The notes beneath the pieces are model-generated. The model did not search any database. It was given only the letters and a program-made list of their open reading frames with translations, and had not been told where the DNA came from. A program made the translations under genes and the position numbers. Shown here one piece after another: positions 52,504 to 63,957 of a stretch of 64,000 nt of DNA. Every line of letters starts with the position of its first letter. Position 1 is the stretch's first letter. The DNA is taken from the NCBI RefSeq assembly GCF_026151205.1, contig NC_087079.1, positions 7,988,635 to 8,052,634 on the forward strand, written 5' to 3'. Origin of the DNA: Bolinopsis microptera (taxonomy: Eukaryota > Ctenophora > Tentaculata > Lobata > Bolinopsidae).

Positions 52504-55451
52504 AATTAGGTGCTAATCGACAGAAATCACAGCTTTCTATTGGTTGTTTCAACGCAAGGTCTCTATGCAACAAAACTTGTGGCGTACTAGAAATGCTTAA
52601 AGATAACTCGATTTCTATCTGTTGTATCACGGAAACTTGGCTAAAAACTAATGATCGGGCAAAGTTTGCCGAAATCCGTGATTTTGGGTTCGATATTATC
52701 AGTGCCCCTCGAAGAGGTAGGGGAGGTGGTGTTGGTTTTCTCTTCAACCCCAAAATGATATCGCCTGTACGCAATGATGTTACTAAATAGTCATCTTTTG
52801 AAGTACTTGAATGTGTCATTAAAACTGCTGGTGAGATTATCAGGCTATGTGTAGTTTATCGCAGCACTCAGGCCAAAGCGAAATATGATGAAACAAAAAT
52901 ATCTAAGTTTATGGATGACTTTGATGGATACCTGGACAATCTTCTGCTTAAAACTGGATCTCCAATTATTTGTGGTGACTTTAATTTCCATGTTGAAGAC
53001 ATATACAATAATGTTGCCCAGAACTTTATTGCTCTTTGTGAGAGCAAAGGCTTCCTTCAGCATGTCGACTCTCCTACTCACATCTCCGGCGGGACACTGG
53101 ACTTGTTATTTACTCTAGGCTGTGTAAGTGACTCATTGTCTGTAACAGATATGATGGTAGAGACAAGCACTGGAACCAGCTCTGATCACTATCTAGTAAG
53201 TTTTCAGGTCCCAGTCACATTCGATCTTCATAAAGCTCGTACATATGAAGAAAAAGATGTCAGAGAGCTAAGCAAAATTGACATTGATAAGTTCAGGGAA
53301 GATCTGTTTTGTTCAGAGCTTAACCTTTCTGAATATCAATCCTTAGACGAGGCTGTGAACCTTTATCAAAATGTCCTTGAACAGGTGCTAGACAAACATG
53401 CCCCACTTATTACGAAACGATTTACTGCTGAAAAGTCTGATTTTTGGGATAATAAATGTCAAATTGCTGTCAGAGAGAGGAGAAGGGCAAAACGAAAAGC
53501 CAAAAAGTATCCAGAGAATGATGAGTTTAAAACTACTCATTTTGAAAAATGTGTTGACGCAGAAATAACTATCAATCGAGCTAGGGATGGCTACTATGAT
53601 AAACAGCTCAGTTCTTGCAAAGGAGACTCGAAAGGGACCTATAAAGTCATAAATAAACTTTTAGATAAGGAATATGGCTCCAACAAATTGCCAAATGGTG
53701 GCGATATCGAAGTGGCTGCCAAACTCAAGACTTTCTTCGATCAAAAAGTAAAGACCATTTACTCTAATATTGAGAAGGAAATTCAAAACACTTCCCTAAA
53801 CGGTCAAGGTACGAAGGACTCTACTTCGATAGATAATGCAAAGTGTAGACTTAATCAGTTTAAGGAAGTCTCATTATCAGACCTTGAAACCTTAATTAAG
53901 AGTCTTCCCAATAAATCAAGCGTACTCGATGTCATACCAATGTGGCTCTTCAAGAACTGCTTACCCGAGCTTCTCCCAATCATCCATTACATCGTGAATG
54001 AATCACTAAGAGTCGGAAAGTTTCCATCTGCCCTAAAAGAAGCATCTATTAGGCCTGGACTCAAGAAACCTACCTTAGATGTTGATGAGCTGAAAAACTA
54101 TCGACCGATTAGCAATCTAACTTATCTGTCCAAAATACTAGAAAAAGTAGTTCATTGCCAATTAAATGAATATGCTGATGTCAACAACCTGTTTTCCCCA
54201 TATCAATCAGGCTATAGAAAATTCCATAGTTGTGAAACTGCAGTTACCAAAATACATAATGATATTCTAATGATGATTGACAGCAAATCGAATGTTGTGC
54301 TTCTACTCTTAGATCTATCAGCTGCTTTCGACACCATAAACCATAACCTCCTTCTTACGAAACTCAAGAATGTGTATGGTATTACAGAACTAGCACTCAG
54401 CTGGTTACAATGTTACCTTAATAATCGCACATTCAAGGTTAAAGTAAAAAAAGCCACATCTTCTGAAGGCTATCTGGATATTGGTGTACCTCAAGGATCC
54501 ATTTTAGGACCACTACTGTTCATATTGTATACCAGAGATCTTGAAGAAATTGTCACAAAATATGGTTTCTCGATACATTTGTATGCAGATGACACACAGG
54601 TGTACTTTACTTTTGATGTTCACAGTTCTAATCCTGATTTAACAGCTGTGAAAAATTGCTTTCTGGAGATAAAGCAATGGATGACAGTTAACTTCCTAAA
54701 ACTGAATGATGAAAAAACAGAGTTCATTGATATAGGACCATATGTCAGCCCAATCCAGACAATGGATTTAGGAGACCTCTCAATCTGCCCTGTTAGCAAG
54801 GCCAAGAACCTGGGATTCCTTTTCGATCACCAAATGAATCTGGACTCTCAAATAAATGCTGTCTCCAAAGTATGTTATTTGAATCAAAGGGACTTAGCAA
54901 GAATCGGTTCGAAGCTTTCCCATGACCTAAAAGTTCAGTTAGTTCACTCCAATATCCTCTGTTTCATAGACTACTGCAACTCAGTCTATTATGGAATAAC
55001 AGAAAAGAATCTTCATAAGCTACAAAAGATACAGAACAATGCTGCTAGATTTATCTTTGGTCTTTACGGAAAAAAGATACGTGAACCTATCATGCCTTAC
55101 CTCAAAAAGCTCCACTTTCTGCCTGTTCGGTTCAGAATTAAGTTCAAAATATCACTTCTGGTCTTCAAGTGTCTTAATAACATAGCCCCTCAGTACTTAC
55201 AAGGACACGTCAATCTAAGGGAAGTACGAAGACAAAGTTCCAGACTAGATGATGACTTTTATTTGTTGAAAGTTCCTCCTGCTCCTCATTTCAGACGAAC
55301 AGATGCTGCATTTATGTTTTGTGGACCAAAAATTTGGAATGAACTACCCTACTCAGTGAGATCATTATCATCTGTAGAATGTTTTAAAAATGCCCTAAAG
55401 ACGTTTTATTTCCAACTAGCTTTTGATAATATTTCTAATATTTGTCCATAA
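52500..55451 (+). CDS. LINE ORF2, endonuclease and reverse transcriptase, one stop
   Basis: An APE-type endonuclease starts SIGCFNARSLCNKT, with ITETWLK, the GDFNFHVED block and SDHYLVSFQ. The RT has NYRPISNLTYLSKILEKVVH, QSGYRKFHSCETA, LLLDLSAAFDTINHNLLL, GVPQGSILGPLLFI and HLYADDTQVYF (catalytic Asp pair intact); the tail has NNAARFIFGL and WNELPYSVRSL. CR1/L2-like by these blocks. One in-frame TAG at 52788-52790 lies within the endonuclease; otherwise 983 codons are open. No ATG begins the frame before the endonuclease motif, so ORF2 may depend on re-initiation or a shift at the ORF1 stop (ATGTGA). Confidence 0.93.
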
Positions 55452-56122
55452 TGTCTGAACTGATATGAAAGTGCATAATTTTGGTAACTTCATACAAATA
55501 TTTGTTCATAAAATCTGAACTGTTTAAAAAGTCCATAATTTTGCTATTTCAACACTAAGTCTCGCTTGAATGACTTTAATGTACTTCTTTGTTGGGTATA
55601 TTTTAATGTCGAAGCGTGTAATAAATGTTAGAATTTATTTTTATTTATTTATATAACCCTGTCTAGATGCTGACTGCTGAGTCATGTTTTAGAGGAGTCT
55701 TTTTTAACTATGATGAGGCCAATGTATGCGACAGTCGACAGATCATAGGACCCTGGACCCAGCCACACCAAGTTTGCACAATATAGTATGTCATTGTTTT
55801 GACTATTCTATTTCTAACAAGCTTTCTGTGAGTGTACTTAACTTAGACTGATAACGATTTACTTAGCAAATTTCTTAGTCTAAAATAGGCACTTTTTTTG
55901 TTAAGTAGATGTTTTATTGTCTTTTTTGTGCCTGTAGTACTCTGTCAACCCGTGTCAACTATCAAAGCAAAATTTCACTTGTGTTTTAAAGGGTTATTTC
56001 CAACTAAATTTTCATAACTCAACTTCTTCAGAGGATTATCATATATATTTCTTAAATTAATTGATTTCCAAAATTACCTAATTTAAACATTCTGCCATTT
56101 ACTAATTCCTTATTTAGATCAA
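55452..56122. other. LINE 3' end and upstream region of carotenoid oxygenase
   Basis: Contains a LINE 3' UTR with a short internal repeat (TATTTGT(C/T)CATAA(T/A)(G/A)TCTGAACTG, 55440 and 55500) and a T/A-rich tail near 55630-55660 (TTATTTTTATTTATTTAT). The rest is the presumed 5' flank of the next gene. Confidence 0.5.
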
Positions 56123-57727
56123 ATGAACAGTCTGAAAGCACTTTCACTTGCACAGCTCACTATAGCTATCATGGTGCTCTTTAGTGCCTCTGGCTCTACA
56201 TCACGCATATCAGGCCTGATAATATCAGCTCCAGAAGAGTATGAAAACCTTCAACTGCCCCGGACCTTTGGGTCTAAGCCTTTATCTTGGCTACAAGGTC
56301 ATCTGTATAGAGTTGGTCCTGGCCTTTTGGAACATGGGCCACGCAGTGTCACTAATGTCCTTGATGGTCTGGCAAAGATTCATGGATGGAGATTTAATGG
56401 AGGAGATGATGTGAAATATACCGGAAAAATGGTAAGGAGTGAGGTTTACAATCGGAGTATGGCTGAAGGGAAGATCAGTGCTTTCTCCATGATGGGAAAA
56501 CCTGAGCCCTTGTTTGATCTCTGGGAGCACACAATGATGGTGCTTGGTGGAGTTGAGTACTCTGACAACACTAACATAGCTGTGTGGGATGTTGATAAAG
56601 GGCACAGCTTGACTCTCACAACTGAGTCCTTCAATATGCACCAAGTAGCACCTGACACCCTGACTTACAACAGACCGTGGAAACCACCAGGAGCTGATGA
56701 AATACCACTTTTCTCGGCTGCTCACTTTTCTAGACATCCTACAAGTGGCAAAAGTTACAACTATGTCGCAAAGTTAAAGTGGAAGTTATGGGGACCGGAA
56801 GCAAGATTTGACTTCTATGAGTATTCCTCATCACCAGGTGGGCAGATCACTGACAGGAAAGTTGGCTCTATTCCAACTGCTCTAGATGATATCAGGATCA
56901 TCCATGCATTTAGTATAACAGAGAACTATCTGGTCATTCCCAGATGGAATTACAAGTTTGACTTTACATTTGATTTGTCCATGATGAAGAAACTAGCATA
57001 CATGTGTGAGGCATTCAAGTTCGAGTACAACAAGCCCACTTATGTGGACATAATCAACATAAAAACTGGTATCAGAGTCCAGTTTACACTACCAATCCAG
57101 AAAGGAGTGCATGGGATGAACTCTTTTGAGAGGATTAATTCACAGGGACAGCTGGAAATTGTCATGGATTTCCCAACCTTGACAGATCCGACGGCATTGG
57201 ATCTCAACAAACACTGCCTGTTCGACATATTCAACATTCCTATACTGACTGATCCCAACTACCTTTACGAAAACATCCCCTGGGATACAACTCTTAGACG
57301 GTTCATTTTTAACATGCACACAAGTGCACATACAATTGAGGATTTCCCACAATCTTGGCGGACCAAGGACAGTGCAATTGAGTTCCCATTCATAAACCCA
57401 AACTACAATGGAAAAGATTATTGCTTTGCCTACTTCCAACAGTGGCACTTTAGAACAGAAGACATGGACCTGATGAAGTATGACCTTTGCACGAAGAAAG
57501 CAATCACATGGCATGAGGACAACAAACACGTCTCGGAACCAGTGTTCGTGCCTAAACCAGGAGGCGAGGCAGAAGATGATGGCGTTATTGTGGCACAAGT
57601 TTATGACTCAGCAACGGAGAAGAGTGAGCTGTGTGTGTGGAATGCAAAGAAACTGGAGCTTATTGCTAGATACGATAACAAGGTTCAAGTTCCGTACACT
57701 GTACATGGAAGTTGGTACGACGAGTAA
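56123..57727 (+). CDS. Carotenoid cleavage oxygenase (BCO/RPE65 family), intronless, signal peptide
   Basis: 534 residues in a single exon. Family enzymes are beta-propellers with one Fe(II) held by four histidines, cleaving carotenoids or related double bonds. All four seem present: H201 (SAAHFSRH), H261 (RIIHAFSITENYLV), H330 (GVHGMNSFERI) and H528 (TVHGSWYDE). Other blocks: LQGHLYRVGPGLLEHGP, KIHGWRFNGGDDVKYTGKMV and DLMKYDLCTKK. A hydrophobic N terminus (LAQLTIAIMVLFSASGSTS) suggests secretion or ER entry, unusual for a mostly cytosolic family. Lack of introns amid spliced neighbours may reflect retroposition, just downstream of a LINE. Substrate cannot be told. Confidence 0.93.
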   Translation: MNSLKALSLAQLTIAIMVLFSASGSTSRISGLIISAPEEYENLQLPRTFGSKPLSWLQGHLYRVGPGLLEHGPRSVTNVLDGLAKIHGWRFNGGDDVKYTGKMVRSEVYNRSMAEGKISAFSMMGKPEPLFDLWEHTMMVLGGVEYSDNTNIAVWDVDKGHSLTLTTESFNMHQVAPDTLTYNRPWKPPGADEIPLFSAAHFSRHPTSGKSYNYVAKLKWKLWGPEARFDFYEYSSSPGGQITDRKVGSIPTALDDIRIIHAFSITENYLVIPRWNYKFDFTFDLSMMKKLAYMCEAFKFEYNKPTYVDIINIKTGIRVQFTLPIQKGVHGMNSFERINSQGQLEIVMDFPTLTDPTALDLNKHCLFDIFNIPILTDPNYLYENIPWDTTLRRFIFNMHTSAHTIEDFPQSWRTKDSAIEFPFINPNYNGKDYCFAYFQQWHFRTEDMDLMKYDLCTKKAITWHEDNKHVSEPVFVPKPGGEAEDDGVIVAQVYDSATEKSELCVWNAKKLELIARYDNKVQVPYTVHGSWYDE

Positions 57728-58093
57728 GGGTAGCGAAACCCAACGGACAAATTTTCATAGACGGGATTAAAATTTGAATAGTATATTTTCCACACTGAAT
57801 GGTTAGTAATTTTGAACGAAATCAAAAATGTGCATACGCCACAACAGTGTTTAATTAGTATTGTTATCGTCATTGAAAACGTGAACATAATTACAACAAA
57901 TTAACATGACCTGAAGCATTTTAAATGGAGCAGTAATTAGTCGCAAAGAATTCACTACCTCGACAGCTAATGTCAAAAATGCGAAACAGTCGTATTTAAC
58001 AATTACGACTTAAGAACGAATAACGATCTTTTAAATCTGGTTTGTATTTTGTAGCGCTCGATTTAATGCCTGATTGGGATAATGTTGTCTTAC
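57728..58093. other. 3' flank of oxygenase
   Basis: No gene seen; presumed 3' UTR and spacer. Confidence 0.5.
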
Positions 58094-58208
58094 GCTGTAT
58101 GACCCGCCGTGCACGAGTGCGCGGCTCCCCTGCATCGTAGAACGAAACGATAATGGATAAAGGAGTGAACTTAGTGAAACGACAATGGGGGTCACGACGT
58201 GATACAAC
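58094..58208. repeat. GC-rich foldback element (copy 2, diverged)
   Basis: Ends GCTGTAT and ATACAAC; has GACCC/GGGTC and the first stem (GTGCAC..GTGCGC); the second stem is disrupted by an insertion. Confidence 0.8.
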
Positions 58209-58339
58209 ATTTAATTAATTTTGCCTAGCTTACTCAATTGGTTTTTTAAAAGCAGGGTTAAAATACAAAATACCAATAAACATGCAATAAAAAGACGTAA
58301 ATGCGCAATTTTGTTAACCATGATTTGTAATCGAGTACG

Positions 58340-58446
58340 ATGTTTGTGTACGCTTTCCATTTTGATCGTTTACTGTGCGGTGCTCATTCCGCCTTATCTC
58401 TATTCGCTAAAATATAATAGCCTGGGGTCCCCGGCCCAGGTAAGCT
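58340..58446 (+). repeat. Dispersed repeat ending CCTGGGGTCCCC...AGGTAAG
   Basis: Shares GCGGTGCTCATTCCGCC and ATAATAGCCTGGGGTCCCC with the copies at 40190 and 10460 (inverted). Confidence 0.6.
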
Positions 58447-58549
58447 TTTGCATAAATTTTTAATTTTGCCGTCCTGGCGCGCTATATCATATATATATAT
58501 ATAATAGTACGTTTATACATTATATTGACACACGTCACACTTGTCATAC

Positions 58550-58635
58550 GTTGTATGACCCGCCTGTATCGTCGAAGACGATACAGGGGTATCTACTATA
58601 GTAAAGCGACAGTGGGGGTCACCGCGTGATACAAC
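58550..58635. repeat. GC-rich foldback element (copy 3, lacks stem 1)
   Basis: Ends GTTGTAT and ATACAAC; stem TGTATCGTC GAA GACGATACA, in which one pair differs from copy 1 on both sides. Confidence 0.85.
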
Positions 58636-58797
58636 GTCACACCACACACACGCGCAAAGCCAGCAGTGCGGCCGGCCGCGGAGTGCAGCCCACGCTTTGC
58701 ATGCACGAGAGAGGTACACAACGTGCAGCAAAGTTTAAAACCTACCAAGACGCGCGGCGAGTCGCACCGACGGTCTTCCCAGAAAACCTTACTGGCT

Positions 58798-58798
<1 letters not shown>

Positions 58799-58834
<36 letters not shown>
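58799..58834. repeat. Poly-G run of about 36
   Basis: Long homopolymer with no matching C-run nearby. It may mark the end of a G-ended element whose partner is lost. Confidence 0.98.
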
Positions 58835-58839
58835 CTCTT

Positions 58840-60299
58840 TGGCTGGGTAACAAAATTAAACAAATATTTCAGTTCAAAATTAGAACTCACATCATTTGCC
58901 AACAAACTTTTACGATAAGAAGTAGATACTATTCATAATTGCAAAGGTTATATTAAGTTATCAGCCCCATGATTATACAGCTTTACTTTCTACCAAAACC
59001 ACTGATTGAACCCAGCTAGGAAACCTAGTACTATAAGTATTACACTTGCAGACAATTTAAAGTTTAACTTCAACTTTATTATAATCCTTAGCTTGTTTTA
59101 TGAGCTGCGCGTGCGCTTATAGCCTAATATCGAAGGATAATAGATTAGCACTTTAGGTGAAAGTAAAAATGTTTCTTTTACTAACACCAATGTTAAGCAA
59201 TTTCCCTGTAAAACGTACTAATACTATGGAGCTGATAAAGTAGACTTCATAATCGAGAATTTTAATATTTTAAATTTTCCATTAGAATTTCAACAATTTA
59301 AGATCAACTTAAATTTGTAATCTAAACTTGACTAAATCAATTTATATCACATAACTATCTCGGCTTCATGGCAATTAGGAATATGTGACCCATATGAATG
59401 AGAACAAAAGTTGGATCCGGACTTTTGAGTCACTTCCACCACAGATCGACATCTAACAGAAGCAATATACTCTCACTACGGGCAAAAATATCGAAAATAC
59501 AGTATGAACCAATGGCAAAGCAAGTTATAATCGACCATTTATTCAATTAATTATTTGACCTAAAATTGGCATGCTCTATCATCATGAAAATACCCGTATT
59601 CTCATACCAGACTATTTACACGTAAATTGTCGACTGCAGAGCACAGACATAAATTCAAAATTTTATCCTGACCGTCGCGGCATTGTGTCGCGCTTTAATT
59701 CTCACACAACTGAATACACTTTCAATACAAAATCAAGTCAAACCCAATGTTAATAAAATATCACGCGTTGGGCCTAACACACTCTTCAAGCATTGTTCAT
59801 AAAGGCTTCTACACATTTATAAAGTTCCACGACAATTCTATATTATAATAACGGCACGCTACTACAATTTCACTCACGCGTCCCTATGTAACCTAGTGAT
59901 AAAAGAACAAGAACCAATAATACTATAAACATCAAACTAGAACCCTCGACCAGGATATCACATCTGAACAGGACAGTTCCAGGCGGAGCTGCAGTTCAGT
60001 GCAAAAAAACTGATATCTTTAACCGCTGATACAATCCAGTCAATTACCCGGCAATTAACAGTCAATTACCCGGCAATTTCAGATTAATTACTTCCATTCT
60101 AAACACTAACCACATTGGTTGACAATGCTAGACTGTATCATATAAATCTCTTCGAATCACCAACATACAAAGTTACCGGCTTCATACGCAAATCATCAAA
60201 AAACCAAACATTTCACACTTTACATCGGAAAAGGCTAACATTATAATAGACATTATTTTAGAGTATACAGTTCGTGACACACAAACACACGCAATCTAT
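58840..60299. other. No supported gene
   Basis: About 1.45 kb AT-rich. A small direct repeat AGTCAATTACCCGGCAATT lies at 60038-60077. No coding or RNA gene recognised. Confidence 0.5.
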
Positions 60300-60307
60300 A
60301 CTGCGTT

Positions 60308-60530
60308 ATCTTGTCACGTGACAGGTGACACGTGATCAGTGCGGTTCGTATCTGCTAGCACCGGAACACGTGATGCCCGTATAAGGAGCGGACGGTACAC
60401 GTGATGCCCATATAAGGAGCGGACGGTACCGGGATCTCATCGGAAGTGTTTTGGAACTAAAGCTTGCTCGGCGGAATCTCGCCATTTGGTACGCCTAGTC
60501 ATAACTGCGTCTGAAGGAGAAGGTAAGCGT
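60308..60530 (+). promoter_or_regulatory. E-box-rich promoter with duplicated TATA block and 5' splice site
   Basis: GTCACGTGAC at 60315 and further CACGTG cores at 60330, 60367 and 60398 precede two copies of a roughly 31-bp unit, ACACGTGATGCCCGTATAAG + GAGCGGACGGT, each with an E-box and a TATAAG word. A GC-richer stretch then ends in GAAG|GTAAGCG (60519-60529), a strong donor, as for a noncoding first exon of a plus-strand gene. Its coding part was not found. GTCACGTGAC matches the site type bound by MITF/TFE-type bHLH factors in other animals. Confidence 0.55.
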
Positions 60531-60967
60531 TAAAACATGATTTAAGGTTTTTTTATGATTTACTGGCTACTGTAAACTTCTGAAGTAAATTTCAATTAAT
60601 TAGTCCACAAATTAGTCCCCAATAAATATTACGTTCAATAAGGCTAATGGGGAAAACTCCTAAAAATTGCTTTTAAAAAGTGCTTTTAAATGGTTGAACA
60701 CGTGGCAGCATGTGAAATCTTCTTGCGGAGAAGGTTAAGATCAGATGTAAACGCCACAACCAATTACTTACTCCAAAATATGAATATTTTTCAATAATAA
60801 AGCCTAGAAAGGGAAAAGTCATGAAAATCGTTAAAAATTGACAATAAATATGCTTACATTCCAGAAAAGGTGATACATACAACAATATCCTGATCTATTA
60901 ACATTTGGTCACATCTCTGTAACGTCAGACTAGCTAAAAACCACCTGCTAATTAGCTAATTAACTAA
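60530..60967. other. Spacer, 3' flank of acyl-CoA synthetase
   Basis: No gene seen. It should hold the 3' UTR of the minus-strand gene and the start of the intron after the plus-strand promoter. Confidence 0.4.
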
Positions 60968-63254
60968 TTAGTTGAAAGTCACCTGCAGTGGAGGGAAGGG
61001 AGGACGGGCATCTTCAGAGAGTTGAGAACTTGTTCTAGACCTATAACCAGGTAACTGGGCTACACGCTCCTGTTCTAAATGGAGAGAGAGCTCGTCCAAG
61101 TGCTGGGCTATTATCTTGTCCTCCGTTGAGGAGTCACTCTGTTGGGAAAATGTTGTTAGGTTGTGTTGTTAATGTTATTTTAATTTTTATAGACTATGAT
61201 CGTTTTGGGGAAGCAAATTTGGAAGCTTCATTCCAACAGTAAATAAATTATATGCTTACTTCAGCAATCAGCACTAAATCAATGTTTTAACAGGTCAGGG
61301 ACTCTACAGCGTGAGATTTGTCGCGCAAACAAATTGGAGGAGGTTTTTTAAAAAGTCATTTCCAACCCTAACCTAATAGTTTTTTGCGCCGAAAGATCAC
61401 ACGCCGTAATATAAAGTCCGGACCCGGTTTTAACACTCACTTCAAAGTTAAATTAATGTTCCAATTACTTTAGTTATTTAAGTCAATACACTTACTTTAG
61501 TTATTTAAGTCAATACACTTACTTTAGTTATTTAAGTTCATACACTTACTTTAGTTATTAAAGTTAATACACTTACTTTAGTTATTTAAGTTAATACACT
61601 TCCTTTAGTTATTTAAGTTAATACACTTACTTTAGTTATTTAAGTTAATACACTTCCTTTAGTTATTAAAGGTAATACACTTACTTTAGTTATTTAAGTT
61701 CATACACTTACTTTAGTTATTTAAGTTAATACACTTACTTTAGTAATTTAAGTTAATACACTTACTTTAGTTATTTAAGTTAATACACTTACTTTAGTAA
61801 TTTAAGTTAATACACTTGCTTTAGTTATTTAAGTAAATACACTTACTTCAGGGCGCTTAGCGCTAGCTGCCGACGGAGCTGACGCGTGGGATGGGAGCCT
61901 TTCAGGTTTGCTCTAAAAATCATACATTCATTTCCACAGAGAGTACAATAATCATATTGTTTATTTGGTGCTTTACAAATGAGATTTTTATCCCTCAAAA
62001 CTTTCAAATATAATTCCAAAAAACACGGATAAATCAATAGGAACGATCAAACGAAATAGAGTGACCAAAAGAACACAAGTACACATTTGATAGCCTGTGA
62101 GTATTTGTCCGGGTGTTGGTTTGTCAACTTACAGAGGGTGAGGGCGGTCTCTCGTTGTAATCCTCATACATCTCGTCTATTATATCCGCGTATTTAGTCA
62201 TCACTACTCTTCTCTTCAGCTTGAGTGTGGGTCCCAGCTCACCTCCTCCTATTGAGAAGTCTTCTGGAAGGATCCGGAACTTCTGTTGAGGTAAAGATAA
62301 TGGTTAGGAGTTGTACGAATATTATGATTAAGTAGTACAGTAAACCCCCGATTTTTCGACCAATTTCGGAGCCCAAAAACACGATTTACTGCGGATTTTT
62401 CCTTTCCCCAAACTTCGCGGTAAATCGGGGTTTTACTGTAATACAGGCAGTTAATATTATATAATTATAATGTTCCGTCTCAGATTCTCAGAACAATCTA
62501 ATATCACTTTTGGTGATAGAACATTTTCAGTTCAATTATTAAACGTGCGAGTTTAATTATTGTACAAATCGAACGACAGTGGCGTGATTTTAATGTATTA
62601 TACTCAAGTGTTAAATTAGTGACCTAATCCACTGCTGCCAAAATAACTGGAAGACGCGAGTGTACACATAGCTACGTATTATTCAGAGGAAAACGTTCAG
62701 CAGACCAATTATATTGGGATCCTGTCACGTGATTAGTTGCAAGGTACTGACCTGTATTTTAGAGGCGTTGCTGACAGCTTGTTTGTTGGCCTCTTGTACT
62801 GCCCTCTTTATGTTGTTCAAAACCAGAGGATCCATCAGAGCTTCAGAAACTGTTTTAAATAGATAAGATAGTAATATGAGTAACTCAAATCATAGTTCTC
62901 ATGACACACAACGTTTGGGAAACTTAATCTTTTGAAAGCTTTTACAAATAAATACAAATAATGAGCCACAGTCACTCTTGATTTTAAGGTTAAATTTTAA
63001 TAAAGACTTTGATAACACGTTACAAGACTATGATTGCAAGAAGTATGCAAGCGGAAGTAAAGGTGAAAGTTAAACAAACCAGTTTTAGCGCAGCTGCCAA
63101 GTTTCCGACATTGATCCAGGGAGATCCAGTCGAGCTCATCTAGCGGTTCGTGCGCGTCACTCATCACGCACCTCAGGGTACACACAAGTGACAAGAACTT
63201 CATCTTGTCACCTATTACCATACAGTTACTAACTATTGGCGCGTACTGTTTTAC
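60968..63254 (-). CDS. Bubblegum-type long-chain acyl-CoA synthetase (ACSBG), 3' exons
   Basis: ACSBG enzymes activate fatty acids to acyl-CoA using ATP. Only the C-terminal part is in the window; it begins in an exon at 63254 and the rest lies beyond 64000. Exons: 63080-63254 ([20 protein letters not shown]), 62752-62849 ([13 protein letters not shown]...[11 protein letters not shown]), 62133-62282 ([20 protein letters not shown], then [20 protein letters not shown]), 61847-61912 and 60968-61138 (stop TAA). Phases agree. The DFSIxGGELGPTxKLKR block with its catalytic lysine region is diagnostic. The last two exons form a Ser/Pro-rich tail of about 80 residues not usual in the family. The donor of the 61847 exon sits in a tandem array. 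PPLQ|gtgact near the end is a possible extra donor. Confidence 0.92.
61467..61850 (-). repeat. 27-bp x~14 array over ACSBG 5' splice site
   Basis: On the transcript strand the unit reads GTAAGTGTATTAACTTAAAT + AACTAAA. The first GTAAGT is the real donor of the exon ending at 61847, and most later units keep a perfect GTAAGT, a few being GGAAGT or GCAAGT. Confidence 0.95.
62340..62440. repeat. Short inverted repeat in ACSBG intron
   Basis: AGTAAACCCCCGATTTTTCG faces CGGTAAATCGGGGTTTTACTG, a foldback of about 100 bp with a TA-rich edge (ACAGTAAAACCCC style). Probably a tiny MITE. Confidence 0.7.
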
Positions 63255-63919
63255 CTGTAAAAATTAATAATGTGAAAATATAGGGTTTTAATCAGTATTA
63301 TTATATGCTACTTACCCAGTCCAGAAGGAATTAAAACTTAATGTGCAGATTATGTCCCGCGTCCTACCCACACTCCACAGTGTAGATCTATTAGCTATTT
63401 GAAAAATGCACTGCAAATTTCAGAATTCGGCCGAAAAATGTTTTTAAAAGGCCTAATATAACTCAAAATTCCACTCCAAAACTTAAGGTCGAAATGCAAT
63501 TCTACATTGTTTCTGAAAATTTCATGAAAAAATATTGAAACCCCATCGAGTTGAACTATTGTTTTGAACGAAATCAGATTCGCGAATATCGTCGCGAATT
63601 GAGATATGGGCGATTTTGTTCATTTTTTGCGATTATTTGAACACAGAATCCACAGTTAGGTAGATATTGAGTTGATAATCATAGAGAATGTGTAGTATAG
63701 GCTTACCTTACATATAAAGTTTGTCTCATCCAAAAATATTGATAATTGACCAATTTATGGGCTTACATCAATCAAAATTGGTGCACATGCCCAAACATGG
63801 TCATATAATAGTATTTTGCTTATCAAATTTTTATAAGTTATGAGGGGGGACCCGGAGTCTGGGACCCCCTCAAAAGTTCGGTCACAGGCCCTAGTTTGTT
63901 GGTCAACTGCTATCTAGAA

Positions 63920-63957
<38 letters not shown>

